This document shows positions 1-9,336 of a DNA stretch of 64,000 bases, piece by piece (position 1 is the first letter of the stretch; every line of letters begins with the position of its first letter). The position numbers and the translations under genes were made by a program. Origin of the DNA: Sphingobium sp. JS3065. GTDB taxonomy: Bacteria > Pseudomonadota > Alphaproteobacteria > Sphingomonadales > Sphingomonadaceae. Below the pieces are notes generated by a model that did no database searches, was not told the origin of the DNA, and saw only the letters and a program-made list of their open reading frames with translations. The DNA lies in assembly GCF_026427355.1 (NCBI RefSeq), contig NZ_CP102666.1:62001-126000 (forward strand). The letters run 5' to 3'.

Positions 1-963
1 GCTTTCGATCACTCGGCTCGCGTCGGCGGGATGAATCTGCAGGCTGCCTGGGTGTGAGGCAGCGTCTTCGCAAAAAACGAGCCTTCCCGCGTGCGCATCG
101 AAGCAAATGCCCGAAATTGATCGGAAGGCGGGCGTCCCGGAGGCGTCCACCAAGGCGCCGCGATTTTCCTCATAAGCCACCGATCCGCTATCCTGTGCGA
201 CCGCGTTCCCTGCGGCATTCTCTCCGGGCAGGAGCGAGGCGGGCGTAACCTCTGCTCTTGCCTCCAGCGCGCGCGCGAGCTGGCGGCTGTACAGCTGGAG
301 CAAGAGGGCCAGGATCAAAAATGCCGGGAGGGTCAGACGCTCGCCGATGAAGGCGAAGGTGAGGGCAAGCTTGTCATCGACCGATCTCGCCAGGGCGCCG
401 ACCATTATGTCGAGGATGACAATGGTGAGGATGTTGATGATGGCGGCAAGAGCAGCGATCGGCGCGAGATAGGCCGTCTCCCCGTCAGGCGAAATGCGCT
501 TGTCTTGCAAGGCCGCAGCGACAGCCAGATCCGCCACGGCCGCTCCCAGTGCGAAACCAGCCGCCCAACGCAGCGCCTCTTCGAGTGGCGCCCAGCCTGC
601 GACGAGGATGACTGGAAAAATCAGGCAGCACGCCAGGAGGGTCGCATCGGCGGATTGGCGAACCCATTTACGCAATCCGTGGGCCACCAGAAAAACGCAG
701 GCCGCGGCCAGGGCCTGGAGGCCGCCTGCCCATTGCATGTGCGCGAGCGCAAAGGCCGCGAAGATCAGCAGCATCCGCGGCAGCGCCCAGTGGCGTTTGA
801 GGAGCCAGGCCAGGAAAAACACCAGCGTAGCGGCGGGCGCCCGGCCGAATATGGGTGTCAGGCTCAGCGTTGCAATGAGAATGACTGCCAGACATATGGA
901 CGCGCGGCGTCCAGGAAGAGCCGCGAGGTTGCCACCAGTTAAATGCTGAAACCGCTCAAGCAT
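1..963 (-). CDS. Polytopic membrane protein, 3' part beyond window edge
   Basis: An uninterrupted reading frame of 321 codons begins at ATG 963 and stays open to base 1, so the C-terminus lies outside the window. The first ~230 residues hold about five or six hydrophobic helices, ending in an LILALLLQLYSRQ-like segment. The remaining ~90 residues are polar and probably cytoplasmic. The start lies inside the end of the response-regulator gene (ATGCTTGA, start and stop overlapping), so the two are translationally coupled. Coupling to a receiver-domain protein suggests the N-terminal sensor region of a signalling enzyme such as a kinase or cyclase, but no catalytic motif is inside the window. 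The family is not recognised. The frame is certain; the function is inference. Confidence 0.7.
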   Translation of the reverse strand, partial: MLERFQHLTGGNLAALPGRRASICLAVILIATLSLTPIFGRAPAATLVFFLAWLLKRHWALPRMLLIFAAFALAHMQWAGGLQALAAACVFLVAHGLRKWVRQSADATLLACCLIFPVILVAGWAPLEEALRWAAGFALGAAVADLAVAAALQDKRISPDGETAYLAPIAALAAIINILTIVILDIMVGALARSVDDKLALTFAFIGERLTLPAFLILALLLQLYSRQLARALEARAEVTPASLLPGENAAGNAVAQDSGSVAYEENRGALVDASGTPAFRSISGICFDAHAGRLVFCEDAASHPGSLQIHPADASRVIES

Positions 964-1363
964 TCGAAGCGTCCGGGGCAGCCAGCATTCGCTGCAAAAT
1001 CTCGATGAACGCGCGTGGTTGCACCGGCTTTGAGAGCAGATGATATTCTTTGTGCGCGAGGGTGACCTCCGGCCGCATGGAATCTCCGGTCATGAACACG
1101 AAACCGTAGGCACGGGTGGATAGGTGCGGATGTCGGGCAATAAGCTCGAGGATTTCCAATCCCGATTCTCTTGCAAGCCTGACATCGCAAGCAATCGCCC
1201 TGAGTAAGGGCGCGCTTTCGAGCGCCGCCATGGCGGCCGGCAAGGATCCGGCCCCAATGGCAGGGATATCAAGAAGCGAAAGCATGGTGACAAGCTCATC
1301 GACGATCTCCGGCACGTCATCGATGATGAGCACCAATGCTTCGTGCGGCAGGGTCTCATTCAT
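956..1363 (-). CDS. Single-domain response regulator (receiver)
   Basis: The protein is 135 residues and almost entirely a CheY-like receiver domain. The acidic pair is D15/D16 (LIIDD), the likely phospho-acceptor is D60 (ACDVRL), the conserved Thr is at about 92 (FMTGD), and the conserved Lys is at 112 (LSKPV). There is no DNA-binding or enzymatic output domain, so it should act as a phosphate sink, relay or protein-interaction regulator. ATG 1363 is preferred over an upstream in-frame start at 1435 because AAAGGA lies 7 nt before it. The stop overlaps the start of the downstream membrane protein, giving a two-gene unit. The partner kinase is not identified; the downstream membrane protein is the obvious candidate. 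Confidence 0.85.
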   Translation of the reverse strand: MNETLPHEALVLIIDDVPEIVDELVTMLSLLDIPAIGAGSLPAAMAALESAPLLRAIACDVRLARESGLEILELIARHPHLSTRAYGFVFMTGDSMRPEVTLAHKEYHLLSKPVQPRAFIEILQRMLAAPDASNA

Positions 1364-2054
1364 ATTCCGATCCTTTGCGAAGGCCGAACCCTCCGTGCCA
1401 TCGTCTAGGGCAAAGTGACGCGCGTTTACAATCACATCTCCCCGTCATTGCGGGTTGCCGTAGCGTCTCGACGCAATGGAAGAGGGCGGTCGCGCGCGCA
1501 GATTGCCGCGCCCGGGAAGGGAAAGCCTGGCAGACGAACCATGCTCTAAAAGTTATGGGATTCTCGATATGCTGAGCGAGAAGTCGGATCCGGAGCTGCG
1601 GCTGGCACGATGTGCATAAGATCGGCAAGGAACGGGCATAGTGCTGGCAATAATGGGCGAGCTGGGGTGAATCGGGTGTGCTGACCGGCCATCAGCTGCG
1701 GCTCGTTTATGCAAGGTTAAGGTTGACCATGGCTATCCTGGGTTAATTTCCTCTTGGGACCGTTTTCGCCTTGTCCTCTCGAGCCGGTTGGCGATAGGGG
1801 GCGGGAGGCTATCTCGAGCAAAGAATTTCTGTTGAAGATCAAGGCTGTCGGAATTGTATCGGGACCAGGACGACCTCTTAACCATGTGCCGGACACGTGC
1901 GGGTTGGACGCGACGAGGCCGGTTTGAAGGATGAAGAAGCAATTGGAAGGCGGGCTATTCGAGCGGACGGTGCGCTGGTTCTTTTGCCTTCAAGACGAAC
2001 GACAGATGGGCGTGACCGACCGCGGAGCGCTGATTTTCTCATGAATTTTAGCGA
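1364..2054. other. Intergenic region between divergent genes
   Basis: About 690 bases separate the leftward response regulator from the rightward LuxI-like gene. Short open frames exist on both strands, but none has a convincing ribosome site or recognisable product. The segment should contain both divergent promoters. No lux-box-like palindrome was found by eye. Confidence 0.5.
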
Positions 2055-2768
2055 GTGAGGCGGATGGGAAGTGCTAATCGCCCTATTGGGCTATCTTCCG
2101 GTGGCAGCAGTGCAGAAATTGCTGCGCCACGATTGGTCAACATCGTCTGCGACAGAAAGGCTCTGCCTGCCGCCTGCGCCAACTGCTGGCAAAGAGATAG
2201 CGCTTCGTGCGATCTCGTTCCGGTCGATGCGATAACCGAGCTTCCCTTCGACCCAGATGAGTATGACGACAAATTCGCCGAATATCTGGTGGTACGCGAT
2301 CCCCTGACGAATAGACGCATGGGATCTTTGCGGTTGCTGCGGACGGATCGGCCTCACATATTGGGTTCTGTATTTCCAGACCTGTGTGACACGCCTGCGC
2401 CCAGCGGACTTTCCATTCGGGAGGTAACGCAGCTGTGTATCTCGCCAGGCCTGCGCCTGCGCGAGCGGCGGATGGTCAGCCGTCAATTGGCGAGCGCGCT
2501 TGTGGAATATGGGCTGTTAACGGGTATCACGGCCTATACGACGGTGATGGAATTGGTTTGGTCCCGGCAGCTCATGTCCATGGGCTGGGATTGTGAGCCG
2601 CTGGGATTGGGGCGCCCGGTGGGGGACACATTGCTGGGTGCGTTCCAGGTTCATATCGACGCCAGCACGGTCGGCGGCTTGAGAGCGGCGGGCTGTTATG
2701 TCCCGGGTAAATTGGAGATCGTCGAAAGGGACAATCAGGCGAGCCTGTTTGACTCGCTGGCGGCCTGA
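2055..2768 (+). CDS. Divergent LuxI-family acyl-homoserine lactone synthase-like protein
   Basis: The central and C-terminal part matches the autoinducer synthase fold: FDPDEYDDKFAEYLVV, then GSLRLLRTDRPHILGSVFPDL, then IREVTQLCISPGLR, then a GWDCEPLG segment. These correspond to the conserved Asp/Arg/Glu core and the acyl-pocket side. LuxI enzymes make N-acyl-homoserine lactones from SAM and acyl-ACP. The N-terminal helix that normally carries Arg, Phe and Trp (R-x3-F-x5-W) is not present in this frame, so activity is doubtful. The start is GTG 2055 or ATG 2064; neither has a strong ribosome site. No luxR-type gene is next to it. An acyltransferase of the same fold with another substrate remains possible. 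Confidence 0.65.
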   Translation: MRRMGSANRPIGLSSGGSSAEIAAPRLVNIVCDRKALPAACANCWQRDSASCDLVPVDAITELPFDPDEYDDKFAEYLVVRDPLTNRRMGSLRLLRTDRPHILGSVFPDLCDTPAPSGLSIREVTQLCISPGLRLRERRMVSRQLASALVEYGLLTGITAYTTVMELVWSRQLMSMGWDCEPLGLGRPVGDTLLGAFQVHIDASTVGGLRAAGCYVPGKLEIVERDNQASLFDSLAA

Positions 2769-2967
2769 ATCAAGGCTGGCAGCGTGGCTCATTGGATCGG
2801 ATCCGATGAGCGGCACCAAAAGGAAAAGAACAGGATTTTGGGCTAAAGCGCCACAGGCTCGGGCGCCCAGCAAGGGCCGTCGAATTTCCTGGTTCTTGCG
2901 GTGGCTGTGGGCCTCTCAGAACGCTGGCTCTGGGAGGCCCTTGGGATCGGAACGAAAATCCTTGCGC

Positions 2968-3483
2968 CTAGACTTTCGCCGCACGCCCTGATTTACGGCG
3001 GGAAGACGTAGCAGGGGGCTTGGGAGCATCCTTTTCCACCGGCGAGGGCAGCTTGGTTGCGGTCCGCTTCCCCTTTGGCTCGGCCCGAAGGCCCAGGCCG
3101 ATCTTGTGGGCGAGTTCCCGTCGCTGATTCGTGTAGCTCGGCGCAGCCATGGGATAGTCGGCGGGCAGTCCCCATTTGGCGCGATATTCCTCCGGGGTCA
3201 TCTGATATCGGGCCCTGAGGTAACGCTTGAGCGTCTTCAGCTTCTTGCCGTCTTCGAGGCAAACAATATAGTCCTCCTTGATGGAGGAACGGATAGGAAC
3301 GGCAGGATCACGCTTCGCGGTTTTCTCTTCTTCCGGAGATTCCAGCTTGGACAAGGCCGAATGAACACTTTTGATCATTTCGCACAGGTCTCCAACGGCC
3401 ATGGGGTTGTTGGAAACATTTGCCGACACGATATTAGCAGTCAGTGATACGAGAGAGCCTTTTTCGTCATCGATACTTACCAT
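2968..3483 (-). CDS. MucR/Ros family transcriptional regulator
   Basis: The 171-residue protein carries the MucR/Ros core: EDYIVCLEDGKKLKTLKRYLR, MTPEEYRAKWGLPADYPM and a final ELAHKIGLGL segment, then a basic Lys/Arg/Pro-rich tail. MucR proteins bind AT-rich DNA and control exopolysaccharide, motility and cell-cycle genes in Alphaproteobacteria. The classical Cys2His2 zinc ligands are not conserved here: CLED replaces C-x2-C and RYLRARY replaces the histidine pair. It may therefore belong to the zinc-less branch. ATG 3483 is preferred over an in-frame TTG at 3495. It is monocistronic. A polysaccharide locus lies 45 kb away in the window, but regulation of it is only inference. Confidence 0.85.
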   Translation of the reverse strand: MVSIDDEKGSLVSLTANIVSANVSNNPMAVGDLCEMIKSVHSALSKLESPEEEKTAKRDPAVPIRSSIKEDYIVCLEDGKKLKTLKRYLRARYQMTPEEYRAKWGLPADYPMAAPSYTNQRRELAHKIGLGLRAEPKGKRTATKLPSPVEKDAPKPPATSSRRKSGRAAKV

Positions 3484-4924
3484 TTTGCGCCCCAACTTCT
3501 TCGCAGTCGAAATATAGAATCAACGAATGCAAGATAACGATGCTGACCCCATCTTGCAAACCATTTATTAACATATAATTAAGCACAGAGATATATATCT
3601 AACGACATGCTCGCCGCCGCGATCCGCACAGATATTTGAAGACTTTTTAATGGGTTGCAAGAGGGGCGTAAACTAAAGGGTGTTTGCGCCGTCTCGATAG
3701 CCGCACGATGCATCGCGGGGCTGCCCGTTAATTCCTTCGAATCGAATTCTTGCATCTTGCAGCTTTCGCTCCATCCCCATCGCTGTCCGCAACGCCTATG
3801 CTGCGGGTGGACAAGCGGAAGCGACAATGGCAAGTCCTGGTAAAGAATCGATTGATCGATGGCCGGTGTGTCGGAGGTCAGAAAGCTCTTCAAATGCGAG
3901 ACAGGCGCGATTCTGGCGGCGTCGGGGCGGAACCTGGATACATGTTGATTTGCGGTTCGGGGCAGCCGAAATCAGAGTTGGCATGCATTGATCCGCCGTG
4001 ATGCTGCAGGAGTTCTCGGCGGGACGGCCAAGGCGGACATGGCTTGGCGGAGATCGCGGCTGACATGCTTTGCAGGATCGAAGGGCCGGTTTCGGATAGG
4101 CATAACCTCGTTGGCGTGGATTGCTTGTGAGACGGAATATCGCTGCATCTTTTGCCAGGCCCTTTTGCTGGGTCGGCGTAGCCGGGGCAGGGGCGGGCAT
4201 CTGGCTTTTTGACGTACCGGCGCCTTCGACCTTGTCCATCATGCTTTTGCAGCTTCTCGCATTTTCGTTTCTGACCCTTGTCACATGGGTCGCCTATGGG
4301 GACGCGGGACTATTGCGCGTTGGCGAGAGGCTCGTCCTGTTTCGTGCGGTTCTGGAGTTGGGCCAATCGGTTTCGATCGTTCCTGGGACCTGCGATCTGT
4401 TGGATTGGTGCCGCGATTGCAGTGCAATCGTTGCGGTGTTGAGTGTGATAGGGCTGGCGCGCAAAGCCTGGTTAGGATTGGTAGCGATTGATGAGGAAGG
4501 GTCGGCGGCTCGAAAGGCGATTTCCGCGTCCGGCTGCGAGATTATCGACATGAAGGCTTGGAAGATGCGGGCGCGGGTCGTCGGCCCGGCCTCGAATGTG
4601 CGTAATCACCGCCGCTGAAAGATGTGCAAACTGCCGGGCCAGACTATGGCGTCGGCGGAGGCTGCCTGACCCGGATGATGCCTGCTCAGGCGCCATCGCC
4701 CTGACTGGAAATCGCGGCGTCTGCTTGTCGCAAGCGAACGAGCTGTCATCTTACGAGCCGGAAACGCCGACTGGATGTCGACCTGTTGGCCACACCGGGC
4801 AGATTGCCTGCAGACTGTCAGAGGATGGGCCGAGTTGAGCCTCATGTGGACGCGCCAATGAGCGATCATCGGGTCTTGCCACGGACTGGATGACAGACGG
4901 CGGCAGCGTGTAGATAAGACCCTC
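3484..4924. other. Gene-poor stretch
   Basis: This stretch of about 1.4 kb contains only weak open frames. The first 120 bases are AT-rich (around 3560-3600) and probably hold the mucR promoter. The best coding candidate is the frame at 4121-4618, listed separately at low confidence. The rest shows no recognisable gene or repeat. Confidence 0.4.
4121..4618 (+). CDS. Doubtful hypothetical protein with hydrophobic segments
   Basis: An open frame of 165 codons starts at TTG 4121; the first in-frame ATG is near 4241. It contains two hydrophobic stretches, a glycine-rich one near residues 17-30 and one near 40-58 (LLQLLAFSFLTLVTWVA), and a third weaker one near 100-118. No family is recognised, codon bias looks weaker than in neighbouring genes, and no ribosome site was found. 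It is kept because it is the longest frame in a large gap and is compatible with a small membrane protein. It may equally be spurious. Confidence 0.25.
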   Translation: MLVRRNIAASFARPFCWVGVAGAGAGIWLFDVPAPSTLSIMLLQLLAFSFLTLVTWVAYGDAGLLRVGERLVLFRAVLELGQSVSIVPGTCDLLDWCRDCSAIVAVLSVIGLARKAWLGLVAIDEEGSAARKAISASGCEIIDMKAWKMRARVVGPASNVRNHRR

Positions 4925-5479
4925 ATGAAGAATGATTTCGATTTCCGCAGGATGCTGGGAGCTCCGCCCAGACGGCGGCATGCCAAAGTCAGGCCCTTTC
5001 GTCGCCGCCGGAGCAAGCAGGGCGCCAGGAGCCGCGGGGTACTTTCTTTGGTCGCACCAGCGATTATCGCGGGCCTTGCCATAGGCCTGGTTGTCACTCA
5101 ACTCGAAGGCAGGCTGCCTGACTGGTCTTTGACCGGTCATGACCCGACGTCAGAGGTGGGGTGCGTCAGCCCACAGGTTCTGGACGGCGACACATTACGG
5201 TGCGGCGCGAGGCGCATTCGCCTATCCTCGATCGATGCGCCGGAGCTGCCGGGCCATTGCCGGCCCGGCCGCGCTTGCACGCCCGGGGACCCCTATGCAA
5301 GCACAGGCAATCTCCGATCGCTGGTGGTGGGACAGGCGGTTTCCTGCCGCCAGATTGACACCGACCATTATGGGCGGACGGTCGCACGATGCGCCGTGCA
5401 GGGGCGGGATTTGTCCTGTGCGCAGGTGCAGGGCGGCTTCGCTGTCGAGCGCTATGGCGCCCTTCTTTGCGGGCCGTGA
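4925..5479 (+). CDS. Membrane-anchored SNase-like (thermonuclease) protein
   Basis: This 184-residue protein has a very basic N-terminus (many Arg within residues 9-38) and one transmembrane helix at about residues 40-60 (VAPAIIAGLAIGLVV). A Staphylococcal-nuclease-type domain follows. The diagnostic core is VLDGDTLRC, then RIRLSSIDAPELP with the conserved Arg and Glu, then DHYGRTVARC with the second catalytic Arg. The family hydrolyses DNA or RNA in a Ca-dependent way. Short forms of this kind in Alphaproteobacteria are often anchored with the nuclease domain in the periplasm. The N-terminus is inside-positive, so that topology is expected. It appears monocistronic, and the iron-uptake gene downstream is separated by nearly 300 bases. 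Confidence 0.85.
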   Translation: MKNDFDFRRMLGAPPRRRHAKVRPFRRRRSKQGARSRGVLSLVAPAIIAGLAIGLVVTQLEGRLPDWSLTGHDPTSEVGCVSPQVLDGDTLRCGARRIRLSSIDAPELPGHCRPGRACTPGDPYASTGNLRSLVVGQAVSCRQIDTDHYGRTVARCAVQGRDLSCAQVQGGFAVERYGALLCGP

Positions 5480-5696
5480 CATTGAGCGGGGAAGGCATGG
5501 TTGAGCCCGCCTCAGGCACGGCCTTGTTGCCATCTTATTGCAGTGATCGGCAAGCGGCTTGCCATGAGAAGGGCGGTTCATGCGGTGCCGCATCGATGCT
5601 TCGTGCAGCAGTACGCCCTGAAAAGTTCGTTCAGCGCGCTTGGAAATAACAATCGGCAAGGATCGGACGAGCATTCGCGACGGGAGATTAGGGGGG

Positions 5697-5725
5697 TTGC
5701 ATTAGATGCAAATAGCTCGCATTAG
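5697..5725. promoter_or_regulatory. Candidate iron-responsive operator upstream of the siderophore receptor
   Basis: A perfect inverted repeat TTGCATTAGATGCAA (5697-5711) overlaps a second TGC...GCA element, TGCAAATAGCTCGCATTAG (5707-5725). Both resemble the TGCAA/TTGCA-type half-sites of alphaproteobacterial Fur/Irr-like operators. It lies 43-71 bases before the receptor start, where a repressor would act. Assignment to Fur is inference from position and half-site style. Confidence 0.4.
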
Positions 5726-5767
5726 CGGCGCATCTGTTTCCAATCCATGTCCGAAGGGGGTTATTGC

Positions 5768-8071
5768 ATGTCCTTGTCGCGTCTCCGCGCATCGCTGGCG
5801 TCCGCCGCTCCAACCTATCTTGCGCTGAGCTGTTTTGGCCTTGCAGCATCGCCAGCCATGGCCCAGGATTCCGGCGCCCAGGAAGCGCCCGCCGCCCGGC
5901 TTGGCGGCGTCACCGTCACTGAGACGGCGCTCGACGAGCAAGGCATCAAGGTCGATCGCGTTTCGTCACCCAAATTTACCCAGCCTTTGCAGGATACACC
6001 GCAGACCATTCAGGTGATCAGCAAGGAGCTGTTCAACCAGCAGGGCGCGACGACGCTGACGGAAGCCCTGCGCAACAGCCCTGGCGTGGGCACTTTCTAT
6101 GCCGGCGAAAATGGAAACACGACGACCGGGGACGCGATCCGCATGCGTGGCTTCGACACCTCGAACAGCATCTTTGTTGACGGTGTGCGTGACCTGGGCT
6201 CGATCTCCCGCGATATCTTCAACACCGAGCAGGTCGAGGTGACGAAAGGTCCTGCCGGGACCGACAATGGCCGTACCGCGCCAACCGGCGCCATCAACAT
6301 GGTCAGCAAGCGGGCTTCCCAGGAGGCGTTGCTGGCGGGCGCCGTTTCCGTTGGCGTTGACGGCCAGACGCGAGCGACCGCCGATATCAACCAGCCGCTC
6401 GAGGCGTTGCCCAACGCAGCCTTTCGCCTGAACGCGGTCTGGCAGGACAGCGATGTTGCTGGCCGTGATCATGTGAACAACAAGCGACTGGGGCTGGCGT
6501 CGTCGCTGGGGCTGGGGCTTGGAACAGAGACCCGCGCCTTCCTCAATTTCCTTTATGTCGATCAGGACAATATCCCGGACGGCAATGTCCCCACGATCGG
6601 CGTCAAAGGCTGGCAGCCGCAGGCGGGGCTGGAGCCGCTGGTCGGACATCCGGTTGATTCGACGAATTTTTACGGCACGCGGCGCGACCATGACAATGTC
6701 ACGGCGAAAATGGCGTCACTGATCCTCGAACATGATTTTTCCGATAGCGTGAAACTGACGAACATCGCCCGCTGGGGCGAAACGGAGCAGGATTATCTGC
6801 TCACGGCCTTCATGTCGACGGGAGCCAATATCACGGCTGGCGATCCTGCGGACCTGTCCACCTATGTGATGACCCGCGGCAATCCCACGATCAGGGACGC
6901 AAGGAACCGCATCCTGACCGACCAGCTCAATCTGCGTGCGGATTTTGCGACCGGTTCTGTGGAGCACAGCCTGAGCGTCGGCGTGGAGATCACGGGTGAA
7001 AAGCAGGTGATCTACGGCAACAGCACGACGGGCGCGCTGCCTGTCGCCAATCTCTACAATCCCAACTGGAACGACACGAGCGCATTTGGCTATGCGCGCA
7101 ATGGCGCTCTTTCGCGGGGCAAGACCAACACGCAGGCATTTTATGCGTTCGACACCGCGAAATTCTTTGATGGCCAGCTGTTGGTGACGGGCGGGGTGCG
7201 CGTCGATCACTACAAGACCAGCTACACCAGCACGGCGCTGTGCAACAACGGCACGGGCCGCGGAGCCGTCCCCTGCGGCGGTCAGCCGATCGATTCCATC
7301 GTCACGACGGCCGATCTGAGCGCGAGCGACACGCTCTTCAACTGGAAGCTGGGCGCGGTCTTCAAGCCGGCAGAACCGCTTAGCCTCTACGTGAACTATG
7401 CTCTCTCGCAGCAGCCGCCGGGCGGCGACAATTTCACGCTCGCGACGGGCGATAGCGCCAACAATCCCAATCTCGATCCGCAAAAGGCCAAGACCATCGA
7501 GGCCGGCGTCAAATGGTCCGCGCTGAACGGCATGTTGGCTGTCAACGCCGCGGTGTTCCAGACCAAGGTCCTCAACGAGATCAACGGGTCCGATCCTTCC
7601 GACGTGCAGAGCGGGTCGAAGCGGGTGAGGGGTGTGGAACTCTCGGTGGTCGGCAATATCACCGAGGACTGGACGATATCGGCCGGTTATAGCCATCAGA
7701 AGACCAAGGTTACGAACGGCTCAGCAATCGCGGTCGACGGCAGCTATAATCTGACCTACGCGCCCGACGACAGCTTCACGTCCTGGACCACCTATCGCAT
7801 GCCCTTCGGGCTGGAGGTCGGCGGCGGCGTCCGTTATGTCAGCGGCCTGCATCGCGGCACCGATGGCGCGGTGGGCACTCCGGAGCGGACCGAAGGATAT
7901 ACGGTTGTGGACGCGATCTTGTCCTATGCGCTGACGGACAACGTCAAGCTGCGCGTGAACGCCTATAACCTGTTCGACAAGGAGTATGTCGTGGCAATCA
8001 ACAAGAGCGGGTACCGCTACACGCCTGGTCAGGCGCAGACCTTCCTGTTCAGCGCCGACTTCCGTTTCTGA
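5768..8071 (+). CDS. TonB-dependent siderophore receptor (Fiu/catecholate type)
   Basis: A 767-residue outer-membrane receptor. It has a signal peptide (residues 1-33, ending ...AASPAMAQD), then a plug domain with [13 protein letters not shown] (TonB-box-proximal region), [19 protein letters not shown] and VEVTKGPAG, then a 22-strand barrel ending in FLFSADFRF with the terminal Phe needed for outer-membrane assembly. Such receptors import ferric catecholate siderophores using TonB energy. ATG 5768 is chosen over ATG 5747 because AAGGGGG sits 7 nt upstream and the signal peptide then starts cleanly. The next gene encodes a PiuC-type oxygenase, the classic partner of Fiu/PiuA receptors. A candidate iron operator lies just upstream. 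Confidence 0.93.
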   Translation: MSLSRLRASLASAAPTYLALSCFGLAASPAMAQDSGAQEAPAARLGGVTVTETALDEQGIKVDRVSSPKFTQPLQDTPQTIQVISKELFNQQGATTLTEALRNSPGVGTFYAGENGNTTTGDAIRMRGFDTSNSIFVDGVRDLGSISRDIFNTEQVEVTKGPAGTDNGRTAPTGAINMVSKRASQEALLAGAVSVGVDGQTRATADINQPLEALPNAAFRLNAVWQDSDVAGRDHVNNKRLGLASSLGLGLGTETRAFLNFLYVDQDNIPDGNVPTIGVKGWQPQAGLEPLVGHPVDSTNFYGTRRDHDNVTAKMASLILEHDFSDSVKLTNIARWGETEQDYLLTAFMSTGANITAGDPADLSTYVMTRGNPTIRDARNRILTDQLNLRADFATGSVEHSLSVGVEITGEKQVIYGNSTTGALPVANLYNPNWNDTSAFGYARNGALSRGKTNTQAFYAFDTAKFFDGQLLVTGGVRVDHYKTSYTSTALCNNGTGRGAVPCGGQPIDSIVTTADLSASDTLFNWKLGAVFKPAEPLSLYVNYALSQQPPGGDNFTLATGDSANNPNLDPQKAKTIEAGVKWSALNGMLAVNAAVFQTKVLNEINGSDPSDVQSGSKRVRGVELSVVGNITEDWTISAGYSHQKTKVTNGSAIAVDGSYNLTYAPDDSFTSWTTYRMPFGLEVGGGVRYVSGLHRGTDGAVGTPERTEGYTVVDAILSYALTDNVKLRVNAYNLFDKEYVVAINKSGYRYTPGQAQTFLFSADFRF

Positions 8072-8090
8072 TTCCTGTAGGGCAAAAGAC

Positions 8091-8116
8091 AATGGCGGGG
8101 GATATCCCCCGCCATT
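8091..8116 (+). terminator. Perfect 26-bp palindrome between receptor and piuC
   Basis: The sequence is a perfect palindrome with arms AATGGCGGGG and CCCCGCCATT around GATATC, followed by TTCTTG. It begins 19 bases after the receptor stop codon and ends 22 bases before the piuC start. It would fold as a strong GC hairpin in RNA, acting as a partial terminator, an mRNA-stabilising end, or a device that lowers piuC expression relative to the receptor. Confidence 0.6.
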
Positions 8117-8138
8117 TCTTGATGTATCGGACGCTTCC

Positions 8139-8816
8139 ATGTTGCTGCACATTCCCGATGTTCTGACAGGTGAGGAAGTGGCGGAATTTCGTCGCAGGCT
8201 GGATGCGAGCGATTGGACAGACGGTCTCGAGACGGTTGGCCCGCAGGGGGCCAGGGTCAAGCATAACCAGCAGCTGCCTGACGCATCGCCGCTGAGGGCT
8301 GAACTTGGCCAGGCGGTACTTGCCGCGTTCAGGCGGACCCCGCTTTTCTTCGCCGCGGCCTTGCCGCGCAAGATCCTGCCGCCGCGCTTCAACCGCTATG
8401 CCGGTGGCGGGGAATATGGTTTTCACATCGACGGCGCCGTGATGAGCCTCGGCGAGGAAGAGCAATTGCGCTCGGATATCTCCTGCACCCTGTTTCTGAG
8501 CGATCCCGATGACTATGATGGCGGCCGGCTGATCATCAGCGACACTTATGGCGAGCATAGCGTGGCGCTTCCCGCGGGCGATGCGATCATCTATCCTTCG
8601 AGCAGTCTTCATCGCGTTGAGCCTGTAACCCGCGGTGAACGGCTCGCCTCCTTCCTCTGGATACAGAGTCTCATACGCGATGATCGGCAGCGGCGCATGC
8701 TGTTCGAACTCGACACATCAATCCAGAAGCTGACCCTCGATGGCGCCGACGAGGATGCAGTGCTGCAGCTTACCAGTGTCTATCACAATCTGCTGCGCCT
8801 CTGGTCCGAAACCTGA
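8139..8816 (+). CDS. piuC: PiuC/YbiX-family Fe(II)/2-oxoglutarate-dependent dioxygenase
   Basis: A 225-residue PKHD-type hydroxylase of the PiuC/YbiX family. The iron-binding facial triad is visible: H96 and D98 in FHIDG, and H158 in SSLHRVEP. R168 in TRGER is the expected 2-oxoglutarate ligand. The length matches the family (about 225). PiuC homologues are encoded beside TonB catecholate-siderophore receptors and help with siderophore-bound iron, though the substrate is not settled. The start is ATG 8139, only 22 bases after a strong palindrome and without a clear Shine-Dalgarno sequence. Expression is therefore probably limited and dependent on read-through from the receptor gene. Confidence 0.92.
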   Translation: MLLHIPDVLTGEEVAEFRRRLDASDWTDGLETVGPQGARVKHNQQLPDASPLRAELGQAVLAAFRRTPLFFAAALPRKILPPRFNRYAGGGEYGFHIDGAVMSLGEEEQLRSDISCTLFLSDPDDYDGGRLIISDTYGEHSVALPAGDAIIYPSSSLHRVEPVTRGERLASFLWIQSLIRDDRQRRMLFELDTSIQKLTLDGADEDAVLQLTSVYHNLLRLWSET

Positions 8817-8885
8817 ACCTGCGGTCCGGCGGCGCGTTCCGATTAACGGACAGGAAGAATGGCTGACGCGCCGTGCGCCGCCAAC

Positions 8886-9143
8886 TCAGCCCCGCGTCAC
8901 CAGCCATCCCAGGCCCAGGAAGGCAAGGCCAAGGAGCACAGGTCCACTCCAGCGCGAAACCCGCTGCACCAGTCTTTCACACCTCTCGGCGAGGTCCGGC
9001 GAATGGTCCGGGGCATAATCGTCCGCCCGGAGCAACGCATGGGCGGGATGGCGCCTGCTTTGGGGCCTGTGCGAGCCTGAGCATTCTTCATCCGCAGGAA
9101 GATGTGGGGGCATTGGCCATCCATGTTCGCGGTAGTCGGGCAT
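8886..9143 (-). CDS. Small tail-anchored hypothetical protein
   Basis: An 85-residue protein with a hydrophilic N-terminal part, an amphipathic stretch (LAERCERLVQRVSRW) and a single C-terminal transmembrane helix (GPVLLGLAFLGLGWLV) ending in TRG. ATG 9143 is preferred because AGGG lies 6 nt upstream. It is antisense to and converges with the piuC unit. No family is recognised. The combination of a ribosome site and a clean C-terminal membrane helix argues for a real gene, but the N-terminal two-thirds has biased composition and could be misread. Confidence 0.5.
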   Translation of the reverse strand: MPDYREHGWPMPPHLPADEECSGSHRPQSRRHPAHALLRADDYAPDHSPDLAERCERLVQRVSRWSGPVLLGLAFLGLGWLVTRG

Positions 9144-9336
9144 CAAGATCCCTGTTCTCCTGGCAAAAGGCTTGGGCCGTATGTGTGGATGGGAGCGGCA
9201 TCATGTTGAGCCAGGGCAGGCGGAGACCGGTCCCCCTGCTTGAGGCGTGCAGGTCGGCGACACGCATGAACGACCATTCATCATGGTGAGAGCTGCCCCG
9301 GAACTGTCCCAATCCTCACCAGCATCAGGTGACGCG

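Noticed and set aside
494..949. Two overlapping plus-strand frames of about 150 codons
   Set aside because: They are antisense to the membrane protein frame that starts at 963 and is open to the window edge with clear transmembrane helices.
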